A stretch of 64,000 nt of DNA from Cryptomeria japonica (taxonomy: Eukaryota > Streptophyta > Pinopsida > Cupressales > Cupressaceae): NCBI RefSeq assembly GCF_030272615.1, contig NC_081415.1, positions 512,829,034 to 512,893,033 on the forward strand, in the 5' to 3' direction. Position numbers and translations under genes: made by a program. Within the stretch, counting starts at the first letter, position 1; each line of letters opens with the position of its first letter. The notes beneath the pieces are model-generated. The model ran no database searches. It saw only the letters and a program-made list of their open reading frames with translations, and was not told where the DNA came from. This document shows, piece by piece, positions 11,118 to 24,780 of the stretch.

Positions 11118-12040
11118 TTTGAACTTATTTTTGTAACCAGTATTGATACTTCTTTTTATATTGTAATAATGGTTCATCTTTCCCCTCAAGAGACCATATG
11201 ACCCCTTAGTGAACCATACGACCCCTTAGGACACCACATGACCCGTTAGGACACCATACGATGCCTTAGGACATTGTATGATCGTAAGGGGTTGTATGAT
11301 GTGCTAGGGGATCTTATGGAGCCGTTAGGGATCATGTGGGGTCCTAAGGGGTCATATGGTGTGCTAAGGCCCTGAGTGGTCTGAACTTATTTTTTTAAGA
11401 AGTATTGGCACTACTTTTTTATATTGTAATAATGGTTCATCTTGCCCCCTTAGGACACCATATGACCCCTTAGGATACCATATGACACCTTAGGACACCA
11501 TATGACCCCTTAAGACACTCTACGACCCCTTAGGATCTCATATGGTCCTAGTTGGGGTCATATTGTGTGCTAAGGGGTCATATGGTATTGTTACGGGTCA
11601 TGTGGGGTCCTAAGGGGTCATATGGTGTGCTAAGGGTACGGGTGATGTGAACCTATTTTTGTAAACAATATTGACACTTCTTTTTTATATTTTAATAATG
11701 ACTCATGTTTCCCCCTCAGGACACTATATGACCCATTACGACACCATAAGACCCCTTAGGACACCATAAGAACTGTTAGGACACCATAAGACCCCTTTAG
11801 ACACCATATGAATCCTTAGGACACCATACAACCCCTTAGGATATCATATGATCCTACTTGGGGTTGTATGGTGTGCTAAGAGGTCATATGGTATCGTTAG
11901 GCATCATGTGGGGTCCTAAGGAGTTGTATGATGTGCTAACGGCCTGGGTGATCTAAAATTATTTTGTAAGCAGTATTGGCACTACTTTTTATATTGTAAT
12001 AATGGTTCATCTTTCCCTCTTAGGAGACCATATGACCCAT
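11118..12040. repeat. Higher-order satellite, about 265-305 bp spacing
   Basis: The landmark GAACTTATTTTTGTAA...TAATAATGGTTCATC recurs at about 11121, 11383, 11649 and 11953 (spacings 262, 266, 304). Between landmarks are runs of a roughly 20 bp unit (ATGACCCCTTAGGACACCAT) and its reverse complement (GGTCCTAAGGGGTCAT). No coding potential. Confidence 0.85.
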
Positions 12041-13345
12041 TAGAACTCCATATGACCCCTTAGGACTCTATATGACCCTTTAGGATATCATATGGTCCTA
12101 AGGGGTTATATGGCATGCTAAGGGGTCATATAGTGTCTTTAGGGGTCTTGTGGGGTCCTAATGGGGCCACACATGTGTTAGAACACCATATGATCCCTTA
12201 GGACACCATATGACCCCTTAGGACATCGTATGGTCCTAAGGGGTCATGTGGTGTGCTAAGGGGTCTTATGGTGTCATTATGGGTGAGGTGGGGTCCTAAT
12301 GGAACCACACATGTGTTACAACACCATATAACCACTTAGTACACTATATGACCCCTTAAGACATCATATGCTCATAAGGGGTCAATGGTGTGCTAAAGGG
12401 TCACATGCTGTTGAAAAGGGTCATGTGGAGTCGTAATTGGGTCACATGTGTTACAACACCATATGACCCCTTAGAACACCATACAACCCCTTAGGATATC
12501 ATATGGTCATAAGGGGTCATGTGGCATGCTAAGGGGCATATGGTGTCTTTAGGGGTCTTGTGGGGTCCTAATGGGGCCTCACATTTGTTAGAACACCATA
12601 TGATCTCTTGGGACACCATACCACCCCGTAGGACATCATATGGTCCTAAGGGGCCATGTGGTGTGCTAAGGGGTTATATGGTATCGTTAGGGGTCCTCGA
12701 GGTCTTAATGGGGTCACACGTGTGTTAGAACACTATATGACCCCTTTGGACACCATATGACCTGTTAGGACATCATATGGTCATAAGGGGTCATGTGGTG
12801 TGCTAAGGGGTCATATGGTGTCGTTAAGGGTCTTGTGGGGTCCTAATAGGGCCACACATGTGTTAGAACACCATATGACCCCTTAGGACACCATATAATC
12901 CCTTAGGACACCATATGGTCCTAAGGGGTCATGTGGTGTGCTAAGGGGTCATTTGATGTCATTAGGGTTCATGTGGACTCCTAATGGTGCCACACATGTG
13001 ATACAACACCATATGACCCATTAGGACACCATATGACCCCTTAGAGCATCATATTCTCCTAAGGGGTCATGTCATGTGCTAAGGGGTCACATAATATCGT
13101 TAGGGGTCACGTGGGGTCCTAATTAGGCAACACATGTGTTATAACAATATATATGACCACTTAGGACACCATATGACCCCTTAGGATATCATACATGGTC
13201 CTAAGGGATCATATGGTGTCACTGGGGGTCATGTGGGGTCCTAATGGGACTACACATGTGTTAGAACATCATATGACCCCTTAGGACATCATATGGTGTG
13301 CTAAGGGACCTTATATGATGTCATTAGGGGTTTTGTGGGGTCTTA
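12041..13345. repeat. Hairpin-forming tandem satellite, about 138 bp period
   Basis: The anchor GTTAGAACAC (with variants) occurs at 12177, 12315, 12450, 12597, 12724, 12862, 13000, 13138 and 13260: spacings 138, 135, 147, 127, 138, 138, 138, 122. Each unit carries direct copies of ATGACCCCTTAGGAC and its inverted copy GTCCTAAGGGGTCAT; at 12210-12224/12233-12247 the arms pair perfectly over 15 bp with an 8 bp loop. Units also share a CCACACATGTGTTA box. The array continues the unit of the preceding block in a more regular form. Confidence 0.9.
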
Positions 13346-13570
13346 ATGGGGAGAGAGAGGGAGAGAGAGAGAGAAAGAGGATATTTAAAGAGGGTGGGAC
13401 TACAATGTGCTAAGATATATATATATATATATATATATAAACACACACATTATATACATATAGATACATATTATAAATATATAAATATATATACATACAT
13501 ATTATGCATATACATATATGTATACATACACATACATATGTATTTCTATATATTAGAATGTTCTATGTTG
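13346..13570. repeat. GA, TA and CA/TA microsatellites
   Basis: (GA)n at about 13351-13380 passes into (TA)n at about 13415-13438, then a TACATA/CACATA-rich stretch to about 13560. The TA tract is a likely unstable site. Confidence 0.85.
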
Positions 13571-14394
13571 ATATAACCCATATAGGTTTTGTACTCACTA
13601 AAATGCATACATGATTTTTCTTTTTATAACCTCGTATGCACTATTAGTTAAAAAAACGTGTACGCATTTAGCATGTTTAGGCTTGTGAATAGGCTTGGAT
13701 AACAAGGGTGGGGGTTGTGTTTTGTTTTATCAAATTGGTTTCTTGACTTTGTCATCATCAAGTTTACACCTCATCAATTGGGTATTTCTAAAATTACCAT
13801 CGTATTTTCACCCATCTTCTGAGCTTTCTAACGATATAATTATTTTAAATTTGAACAACAATAAAATATTAATCTTGAATTTCTTTTACCATTGTCTCCA
13901 TAGTTCTTAGAGACATATTGGTATCATTTTTTTAATAAATTTTGATCTACTTATCCAAATTTTAAAAAATTAATATATTATTGCAGTACACTTGATTCTT
14001 TACAATTTAAAAAAAATTTGCATTTTTAATTATTTTGGTGCAATTTATGCTTCACGCACGAACAGGTACCTAATTTTTCAGGATGTGCCCGATTCAAAAA
14101 ATACTAAAAAAAAAAATACTAAAAAAAAAATTACAAAAAAATACACAACTTCTAGTGTTCACTCTTAAATATCTTTCTACAAAAGGATTTGTTAAAATAC
14201 TAAATATAACTATGACTTTTTTGATGCACACACTAGACACTATGTTTTTTTTTTTAGAAAAAAATGAGGATCTGTTTTTCGTGCGCAAAGGATTTGACCC
14301 CCTTAATCTTATCCAATTTTGAAAAAAATTAGTATTTTGGAAACTATATTTAGAGTAATACAATCTTTTTTCTTTGAGTATCTTCATATTTTGA
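13571..14394. other. AT-rich spacer, no gene
   Basis: A/T-rich DNA with A and T homopolymers. 13627-13675 weakly matches 10426-10470 in direct orientation (ATAACC...TTAAAAAA...TACGCATT), so similar short sequences flank the satellite block. Nothing else is supported. Confidence 0.5.
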
Positions 14395-17110
14395 GTGGAT
14401 GACTCTCAAATGTCTCCTCCACATTTAGGTTTAGCAGATTTTTAAAAAAAGATGTCCACTTATAATCCCATTTTTGCACACTATCTTGGTGCACTTACCC
14501 ATTTGTCAAAGTTAGAATATAATGTCTTAAGTATTGGGAAACTTCTAGGAAAAAATTATAAGGTTGTGTTTAAAGATAAGTGTTGCAAAATATTTGATAA
14601 ATTTGCTAACCATCATCTTGTAGCAAAGTCTTATATGACAGAGTATAGGCTTTTTTCTCTCACATTGGGTTCTACTAGGATACATGTTTCGAAAACAACT
14701 ACAGATGATTTGGGGTTATGGCACCAATGATATGGTGAACTAAATTTCTCAAGACTAATCTAGCTTTAGAAGAAGAATATGGTGAGAGGATTCCCTCCAA
14801 TTCATCCAAAAGAAGAAGTGTGCTCAGGGTGTGCACATGGCAAGTAGCATCAAGATAACTTCTCGATGAACAAATCATGGAGGGCAAAAACTCTACTAGG
14901 GCTTGTGCATGTTGATATCTATGGTTCAAAAAGAAAGAGGAATATTTGAGTAAGAATCTCTATTTTTTTACATTTATCAATGACTTCTCATGCCATGCCT
15001 AGGTTTATTTTATTAAACAAAAATCATGGCCTTTTACATGCTTCAAGGACTTTTAGGATTTGGCAGAGAAACAAAGTGGGTATTCTCTCAAAATACTAAG
15101 AACAGATAGATGGTGAGAATTTAATTATAAATAATTTTTGATATTTGTAGCACTAATGGATCGAAAAATAGCTTCCTATAGCCTATACCCCCAAGAAAAA
15201 TGGAGTTTCTAAAAGGAAGAATCATACCATTATCTAGATGACACGAAGCATATTGTAGTCCAAAAAATCTTCCCAATCACTATTGGGGAGTAGCAATAGG
15301 AACCATAGTGTATATTTTGATTAGAAGCCCTACAAAGTTGGTTAAGAATATGACTCCAAAGGAAGCTTAGAATGGTCACAAGTGTTTAGTGGCTCACTTT
15401 CAAGTATTTGGTTGTCCAACCTATGTTCATGTTCTAGATCACATATGAAAGAAGTTGGATCCAAAATCTCAACTATGTATATTTGTGCTTGCTATTCCAA
15501 TGCAACTAAATAGTATAAATTCTACAATCTTGACACAAAGAAATGGATCATAATTTGAGATGTGGTTTTTGATGAAGGGGGGGTATGGAAATGGAAGAAA
15601 GGTGTTCAATAAAACAAACCACTCATCATGGGTATTGAAGATGACAATGTTCCTCCTTTCCCCACAAATTCAAGTGGAAGTTCAAGCTCTATTGATAGCT
15701 CATGTGTGATGCCTCCAAGATCTATCCTACCGAGCTCTCCAAATAGCACACCACTAATTGATAGCTCGAGTCTAACATCTTGTCAAATCTCTTACCAAAA
15801 GGTGTGAAGTTCAAATGAAATTTATCAAAAGAGCTCTAATATGAATACAACTATCAATTTTTCTTTGTTTAGTTCAATTTAGGTTGAAATTTTTGTGTAT
15901 GAAGAAGCAGTTAAAGAAAAAAAATGGTTGATGCTATGAATGAAGAGATTCAAGAAATTGAAAAAAATAATACATGGGAATTAGTGCAACTTCTTAAGGG
16001 CAAACAAGTAATTCATGTCAAATGGATCTAAAAGGTTAAGTATCATGCTGATGATTCTATGAAAAGACACAAGGCAACATTGGTTGCACAAGGATTAGCC
16101 CAAACACCCGGAGTAGATTATTCAAAAAGCTTTGTTCCAGTTGCAATATTTGATATAGTCAAGATTATCTTGGCTATTGTTGTGCAACACTAGTGGCTAA
16201 TTTATTAGATGGATGTAAAATTAACCTTCTTGAATGACTATATTGATGAAGAGGTATGTGTGGAGCAACCTATTGGATATAAAATTCTAGGTAAAGAAAA
16301 GTTGGTTTATAAGTTGAATAAATCACTCTATTGATTGAAGCAAGCTCCACATGCATAGTATGCAAGGATTGATATTTATTTCCTAAAGAAAGGCTTCCAT
16401 CAAAGTCCTTTTGAGCCAACCCTCTTTATAAAATATTTGGGTAATGATATTCTCTATACTTTTCTTTATATGGATGATCTTATTTATATAGGTAATAACA
16501 CATCTCTCTTGGAGAAATTTCAAGTTCAAATGAAGAAGGAATTTGAGATGTCAGATTTGGGGCTCATGCATTATTTTCTCAGTGTGGAGGTGCAACAAAA
16601 CTCTAATGGTATATCCATTTCTCAATTCAATTATGTAGCTGACTTATTGAAGAGGTCTAGAATGTTCTCATGCACTTTAGTTGCCGCTCTTGTAGCCCTT
16701 GGTGAGAAATTAACCAATGAAGATGCATGTTCCAAGGTAGATGCCATCTTATGTAGAAGTATGGCTAAGAGCTTCATGTACCTCACTACTACTAGACTTA
16801 ATATCATGTATGTTGTGAGCCTTATCTCTTGGTTCCTGCAAGATACACATGGCACTCATAGGTGAGCTGCAAAAAGGATCCTAAGATATGTGAGTGGTAC
16901 ACAAAATTTTGGAATACATTACTCTCCTTAAGACAAGTTTGAGCTTGTTAATTACACAAATTCAGACTAGGCTTGCTTAGTAGATGAGAGGAAATCCACT
17001 TCTGGTTATATTTTATGATTTGTTTTTGGAGCTATTTCATGGAATAGTAAGAAACAAGCAATCATGGCTCTCTCTTTCGTAGATTTGTGCAATGGGAATA
17101 ATATTGTTTT
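14395..17110 (+). pseudogene. pol: Decayed Copia pol (pre-integrase, integrase, RT, RNase H)
   Basis: Plus-strand remains in the usual Copia order. Pre-integrase: NVLSIGKLLGKNYKVVF (14538 on) and DLGLWHQ near 14710. Integrase: decayed blocks such as CSGCAHGK, LVHVDIYGS and TPKKNGVSKRK up to about 15230. RT: NNTWELVQ and HVKWI near 15965-16030, ATLVAQGLAQTPGVDYSKSFVPVA near 16070-16145, MDVKLTFLNDYIDEEV near 16210, and an intact YMDD (16467-16478) in LYMDDLIYIG. Then a conserved KKEFEMSDLGLMHYFL block and RNase H connection sequence to about 17100. Many nonsense codons and frameshifts make it non-functional. No LTR pair was identified. Confidence 0.85.
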
Positions 17111-18340
17111 CCGTCTCTATTCTTTGCACAGTACAGAGCATACTTTGTTTTAATTCTTTATTTCTGAATGCGATGAGTTTCAATTTCTGAGTTTCACTAT
17201 CAGCATAGTGAGCTGTTCATTTTTTAAATCCTTCAGGCTTAGGCTGCAAACAAGTGAGGTGCATTTGGAAAAGTATAGATTATTCTATCTTCGAAAATTG
17301 TATGAACGGATTATTGCAAACTATATGACATTTTCCAAAGCTAAGGTAGACGAAGCAGAGCAGAACTACTACAATTTCCAGTTGTTTGTCAAAGTTTATA
17401 ACTTCTCGTAGATTTAGGCAAAGCTATTCAACCCAATTTTCAAGCGCCTGAAAAATGCAAGTACGATGGCCCATTTGGTCGTACAAATTTCTACACTAAT
17501 TGTGTACCATTTCTCACTTGCAATTTCCAACCAAATTATTTAAGCATAATAAACTGCAATGTGAACAGATCTGACGGCTCATGATATTCTTAAGTTTGTT
17601 GAATAGCCATCTAATTGAAAAGCCATGAGAAATGTCAGCATTTGAATTTACTGTATTTTAATTGAACACTGCAAATAATAAACCCGTTTCTAGACAACAA
17701 TAGTGTTATCATTTTTAATATATTTTGATGTCTAATATATATGGAAGAATTAATTAATTTTTTTTTAGAGTTATATCTTTTTCAATTCATTGTGTTTCTC
17801 AATTGTATTTGTTTGTGTCTCTTCTCCAAATTAATCTAGGATGTGTTTTAATTTTTTTTTTCTATCTATTGTTATATAAAATCTATTTAAATTAATACAT
17901 AAATAGGGAATGAGGTGAGGTTGAGTTCCTTGGAAGGTAAATATTCATCTGTCTTTTTTGCATCATGGAGCTTGGCATTCACAATAGAACATTCAGATTA
18001 GTGCTCTTCATCATTCTTGATCTTTTGTCATTCTTCTTCTACCTATTTTGTGTGGGGTTTTGTTGGTCTATTGTTGTATTTGTTTGGACATAATTTTTTG
18101 AATTAGCTTTTCTGCTAAAATTTTGAATGTGGTAGGTTAAATTTTCATTATTTTTCCCATTTGTATCATTATTCTCTTTAACCAACTTTTCTATACTTAT
18201 TGTTTGGCCCTGAATCGTAATACACTATCTTGGGCAATGGCCCTAACTCTAGTAAGGATAGGAAATTAATTAATGACAATGTAAAAGAAACTTGTGATAT
18301 TACTCCCCCAATAATTATAGCGGTGGTAACCTAGGATAAA
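17111..18340. other. AT-rich spacer, no gene recognised
   Basis: No conserved motif in six frames. A 67-codon ORF (17208-17411) has no recognisable domain and is probably chance. This may be the 3' flank of the Copia remnant plus the decayed 5' end of the LINE. Confidence 0.5.
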
Positions 18341-18351
18341 CCTATCATGTT

Positions 18352-19020
18352 GTGGTGAAGGTAGACCTTGTTGGCAAAGGTTGTCTTGCACTTGCTAAGT
18401 TCATCAAAAGTAATAGAAGATTTGTCATGGCTAGTGCCCCTGAAATGAAACAAGGAGGATTATTAGGGATCGAGGTTGATGGATTGGTAAGGGGAAGCTT
18501 CATCAATGACGGAGATGATCGACAGGGAAAAGAGGGTAAGGTATCTTCTAACCCTAAGATTCTCTCTCCCTCCCCTAATTCAGATATGATACAAGCTTTG
18601 AAATTCGAGGAAAATAGACTAAAAAGGATAGCTATTTTATTTGTTTGTCTAGACCCTAATAATTTTCCTTCTAGAAAGCTCTTTGATGTATGGATAGTGA
18701 TAGTGTGTGGGAAAAAAATGGGTAATCATTTCTAGTTTTGTAGAGTACTTCAAAAGGGCTCGTTTGTTATTTTTTTTCAAATTCTACTCTATCTAGGATA
18801 TGGTTGTTAAAAAGGAGTTTTGGAATATGGGAAAATCCATTTTATGGGCCCTTCCTTGGACTCCTAATGGGAATTTTGAGGAGGTCATAGCCAAGTTATC
18901 TCCTAGGTGGCTTGAAATTAAAGGTGTCCCGTAGCAACTCTAGAAATTTATCCCCAACTTGTTAAAACCTATAGACAATGTAAAATAAGTGGAAGAGTCT
19001 ACAGTGACTCTACCTCATTT
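18352..19020 (+). pseudogene. LINE ORF1-like region (DUF4283-like)
   Basis: The 128-codon open stretch and following frames contain LFDVWIV and, in a shifted frame, WNMGKSILWALPWTPNGNF and RWLEIKGVP, the pattern of the DUF4283 domain found in plant L1 ORF1 proteins (RNA-binding, before a zinc knuckle). Several frameshifts are present. The assignment rests on pattern and position upstream of the endonuclease; moderate certainty. Confidence 0.55.
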
Positions 19021-19309
19021 AAATACTAGTGTACTTATATCTATTACAACAAAGGAAGAACTTCCTAAGCTCATATTGATTCAACTTGAATATAAAATTA
19101 TGGTCAATAATATTGAACTCTTGGGGTCCTTAAATTCATATTTCCTATAAAATATAAAAAGTCATATGAGAAGAGACTATCCTAGGGCTAGGACAAATCT
19201 TGAAGGGGCCTTTGTACTTAATATTAAAGTTCTTAAGAATGATTGTCCCTCTACTGAGTGTAAGAAAGTTAAGTAGAAGAACAACTTCCTACACTGCCCT
19301 TGAGAGGAG

Positions 19310-19640
19310 GGTAATGCATAAACTCTTATAGATATTTACAATAGTTATAGAAACTTAAGAAAAATAAACATAAATAGCATGTGTACCAAAACACAATGAT
19401 TTACGTGAGGAACACCCTTTCAGGAGAAAAACCCACACGCCAAAACCTACCCAATATATTTTCTAAAAATCAACATATTATAAGATACCCACAGAGAAAG
19501 CTTCTTACAAGAGTATCACCAATAGAGATCCAGAGCAACTCAATTGCTATCAAACTCTTAAAATATATCATATTACATAGATAAAATACAATACCCTCAT
19601 AAAAAAGGGTTTCCTTCTAGGGAAAACAAATTGCACAAAC
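19310..19640 (-). repeat. Reversed LTR-like fragment inside the LINE
   Basis: On the minus strand it contains GGGTTTTTCTCCTGAAAGGG followed by TGTTCCTCACGTAAATC, a pattern I associate with the 3' part of plant Copia LTRs. It interrupts LINE ORF1. Both ends are uncertain. Confidence 0.4.
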
Positions 19641-20489
19641 TATCCATCATTAGATCTATGACCTAATTATAAATGATCAAGATTTATAGTGACAAATTAT
19701 ACATATGTCTTCAAGGGTATTGCCCTTAAAATCCCTGACCAAGGCATGTGTCCCTTAGACTCCCTAATAGTGGGGTTGTCCCCCTTGACCTTGCAAGGGT
19801 GGAACCCATCTTGCAACCCCATGTTATCATTTATCAATAATAACCTATTTATTATTGCAAGATTGAGACACCATTTTCCTAAAAATGATCAGTTCAACAT
19901 CGATAAAGATGATAATAATATTATTTCTGATGGGGACGATGACTTCCTCCTCTCACTATGGAAACTCAAGATGTTATTATGATAGATAAGGAGTTTTTTT
20001 CTTTAACTAACCCCCTGTTTGAGGTTGAAATTGAAGTTATTAGGGCTTATTAGCCCTCTTCTCCCAAGTCCATTTAAATGAATGTTCCTAGAGATGCTAC
20101 AACTAATAACCCTTTCGAACCTAAAATTTTTTAGTAACTTGCCCTTGAGACTATTCAGGAAAGGGTTGAGAAGGATAAAGTTAATTCCTTCAACTAGAGA
20201 GTGGTACAGATGATTAAAACCACTAACCTTAACCTTCAACTAGGTAATGATGGAGTGGAGAAAGAAATTGTGGTTCCTCACTTCAACCCTTACTTTCAAG
20301 GTTTGATTTGGAAACTAGTTTCACTCTAGTTAACAAGACTAGAGATGAAAATAAAAAGATAAAAATGAATTATAGACCTAAAAAATTCTGAGTCTAGTAC
20401 TAAGAATAAATTTGGTAAGAAGGGAAGGAATTTTATTTTTGAAGTGTTATGATAGATTGTATAATAATCAAAAGAAAAATCCTTCCACT

Positions 20490-20870
20490 TGTGAGAAGTG
20501 CGGTTGTAGTTGCACTCAAAGATCGACCTGTTAATGCCTACTACAACTACTATACATAGAATCTATAGGAGGCAGTTAAGCCATGTCAAAAAAACCAAAC
20601 GTTGAGTTGCAAAACACAAGGATACCAAGGGAACACACCTTGCAACAATCCCCCCAGCACAAGCAAGGGGTTTGAACCTGTGACGAAGCTCTAATACCAC
20701 TTGTTAGAAGTCCGGTTTTCATTGCACCAAAAGATAGACTTGTTAATGCTAAATACAACCACTAGAATTATAGGATCCAGAAGAGGTGGTTAAGCCATGT
20801 GATAAAACCAAGTGTTGTGTTGCACAATACAAGGAGACCAAGGGCACACACCTTGCAACACCACTATCAC
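20490..20870. repeat. Tandem pair of an interspersed repeat, about 211 bp spacing
   Basis: AAGTGCGGTTGTAGTTGCAC...GTTAATGC (from about 20496) recurs diverged at about 20707; both copies continue with GGTTAAGCCATGT and CACACACCTTGCAAC-like segments. It lies between LINE ORF1 and the endonuclease. Element class unknown. Confidence 0.6.
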
Positions 20871-20877
20871 TAAATGA

Positions 20878-21760
<883 letters not shown>

Positions 21761-22289
21761 AGTTTAATAACTCTCTTCTCAATACTAGTGTCTGCCTAAG
21801 TGGTATTCAAGTGGTTACTTCTCTTTCTAATAATTTGAACAAGAACCTTCTTCCTATCCAAAATTAGGATATCCTCATATCAATATGGAGGAGATTATTT
21901 GAAATTGTGGGAAGGAATAATTATTTATACAAAAATATATTGGATTCTTTACAATGAACCTCTTAAGCCTCAACTAGAATATTTTCTCATCATAGCTCAA
22001 TCCCTTTTGAGCAAGGTGCTAAATTACAAGTTCCAAGGTCAAAAAACTAAAGAAAAGATGAATTTTATCCATGAAGGGGATATAAGGGGTCCAAATTTTT
22101 ATCATCCTAATTAGACACAAGCATATCAAAGATGAGATTGGTCCAATTGAGTATAGTGTCTCCAAGGAGCCATCCTTTACGAAAGAAGCTTTCATCAAAA
22201 TATTTCTTTAAAGAAAATGTAGATGCGATAGAAGAAAGAAGGCTATACCTTATTCTTATTTAAAGAAAGGTAATAGAGGAGGATGCTAC

Positions 22290-23720
22290 CTTATTCAGTA
22301 AATATATCTTTATTGTAGAAATTGTAGAAACTATTAAAGCCCTAGTTAATGACAAGTTTTTGGGGGCAGATGGTCTTAATATTGAATTCTATAAAACTAA
22401 CTTGGTTTGGATTGGGGTTCAATTGATGGAGTTATATAAGTATTCATTTCATAATGGTACTCTTGCCCCTAACATTAAAAAATGTACTGTTAAGTTAATT
22501 TTGAAAGAAGGAGACGAGGCTTTAATTAAGAACCAGTGGCCTATAACTCTTTTGAATATTTTATATAAAATCATTTCTTAAACTCTAGTCAAAAAGATTT
22601 CTAGGGTTTTAAATAAAGTGATCTTAGTTACTTCGACATGCTTCATTAAGGGATTATATATCCTAAAAAACCTTATCACTAATTAGGAAAAAATGCATTG
22701 AGCAAAACATGATGGTCAAAATGTGGTCGTGATCCTCCTTGACATTGAGAAGGAATATGATAGGATTGGATGGTCATTTTTGTGTGATATGATAAACTAT
22801 TTTGGGTTTCCCCCTCTATTTTTAGATGGATCAATATATTATTCCAATATTCCTCCCCTTAGATTGATGCCAATGGGAAACTTACAGACCCAATCCCTCT
22901 TTAAAGGTCTACAAGGTAAGGTTTTCTATTTGCCTTTCTTTGTTTGTCATTTTTGCTGATGGTATGCATTTGTCCTTAGTAACAAGACCATCTCTCCATT
23001 AGTGAATGACATTAGGCTTCCTAATAATGATAAATTCATGAATACCTAATTTATAGATGGCACTGTCATGTTTATTGAATTAAATGAGGATAAATTTGGC
23101 AATGTTATTTTATAGAATGCAAATATTTTGTGTATCCAATGGGTCAAAAATATCTCATAGTAAATCTATTGTGATTGGGTGGGATAATGAGCCTCTCAAC
23201 TATTTGGTCTCTAACTGATGGTAATAGGTTAACCTTATGACTCTAGTCAAATATGTAGGAATACCATCTTCTATTGATCTATACTTAAAATCAATGTGGG
23301 GTTGAGTCTTCCAAAAAGTTGAGATAAAACATGTCAAGTGGCAGAATAATATTCTCTTTTTGGTTGGTGAGTTATTTTCTTTATATCATTTGTTCGCTTG
23401 ATTATTTTCTAACAATTAATTTGTGAGGCTTTAGTAAAATTTGAGATACTTTTTGCAATATGATGGTAGAGGTAATAGAAAATGGTATTGTGTAAAGTGG
23501 GAATAGTGCTACCTTCCCCAACATATGGGAGGCCTACACCTTAAAGATCATAGGATTCAAGGGCCTACATTAGATACTAAATGGATCTTCAAGGTAATGG
23601 ATGGAAACAAACCTTGGAAATTTACCTTGGTAGGTAATAATTTTATTTCATCTTGTCCCAAGAAAAGGAAACATTATGGTCCATACATATCTAGGGCATT
23701 ATGTTTGGCCACTTTAAAGT
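22290..23720 (+). pseudogene. LINE reverse transcriptase, decayed
   Basis: L1-type RT blocks in order: KFLGADGLNIEFYK (22352 on; family PGPDG...FYK), NQWPITLLNILYKIIS (22530-22581; family RPISLLN..YKIISK), LLDIEKEYDRIGWSFL (22735-22780; catalytic Asp context LDFEKAYD kept), then FIDGTVMFI near 23055 where the family has FADDTxxF, so the catalytic Asp pair is lost. Downstream: VKYVGIPSS and a GGLHLKDHRIQG block (23525 on) typical of the L1 thumb region. Multiple stops separate the blocks. Confidence 0.8.
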
Positions 23721-24344
23721 GATAGCTTTTGGCTCTACTATGTTTTTCACTCTATGGAAGGCCTAAAATAATATCTGACATCAAATTAGTAATGGCTCAA
23801 CAATCCCTCAATCTCCTACATACTATGCTAGGATTAGATCTATATCCATTGGAATGTGTTTTTAAATAACAAATCCCTTTCCATTTCTTAACTTGTCTCT
23901 ACTAATTATTGGGATTCTTTGAGAGTGATCTATTTTTATGAGATTCTTATAGGTTGTGGGATTGACACCTTGGAATAATTGGTTTCTCACTTGAATATTC
24001 CATATTCTGAAAGGAAAACTTACTCCATGTTGGTAAAAATATTGCGAGACTTGTTTCCTAGTAAATGCTTAAATGATACAAAAATTCTTAGCTCAGTATA
24101 TGTGGGTTGATGGCTCTAAACTTCAAGACATGTCAGACAATTAACTATTTACCACACAAACTAGCTCCAGGGATGTCTATATTAGACTTAATGAGTCTTA
24201 CAACTTTAACTGGTATAATTATAATTGGGCTAATAAACCTATATATATGTGTGGAGGAACTCTATGAAACCCAAGAATTTTTACTTTTTCATTGGCTCTT
24301 ATTGTTTAAAAATTTAGCTATTGATTACTCTATATTGCTGAGGG

Positions 24345-24542
24345 TTGGAGTCTAGAATGTCTAATGCTTGTGGTAATTTGGAATCTTTTGAGCATATTTT
24401 ATTCAAATGTGTTTTTCCTAAAGCTATTTGGTCTCACCTTTACATTCTCTTTATTATTTGGAATGATACATGTGGATTTTCTTGGCATGAGATTTTGGAA
24501 GGGTATGTCTATGCTTTAAGTCCTCAGTTGAATAATTTTTAA
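24345..24542 (+). pseudogene. LINE C-terminal zf-RVT domain remnant
   Basis: Contains ACGNLESFEHILFKCVFPKAIW, shown here as C-x3-ESxxHxxxxC...IW, the plant zf-RVT signature found after L1 reverse transcriptase. It is the most C-terminal recognisable piece of the LINE. Confidence 0.75.
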
Positions 24543-24780
24543 TTTTTTATGAATATTTTATTTGGTTAATCTAGAAAAAGTGGAATGTATAGTTTTTTCA
24601 AGGTATTAGAAGGCATATTACCAAGTTCAAATGTGAGCTCACCCATTTGACTATTTTCTTGCAAGTCTTAGCTACACTTTACACTCTTTATGGATTGCTT
24701 CTTTATCTTGTTGAATGAAGCAATCATTACCACTATGAGATAGAGATAAAGTCTCCTCACTTCTTTGCTAATGGAAGAAA

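Noticed and set aside
11118-13345. CRISPR-like array
   Set aside because: No constant repeat/unique spacer pattern; all sequence is repeat, and the DNA is from a plant nucleus.
16437-16865. Functional RT because YMDD is intact
   Set aside because: The surrounding frame is broken by many stops and frameshifts both upstream and downstream.
20668-20699. Possible minus-strand SINE (B-box-like GGTTCAAACCC and A-box-like TGGTATTAGAGC)
   Set aside because: The two boxes are only about 10 bp apart, far closer than the usual 30-40 bp in tRNA-derived promoters, and no poly(A) or target duplication was found.
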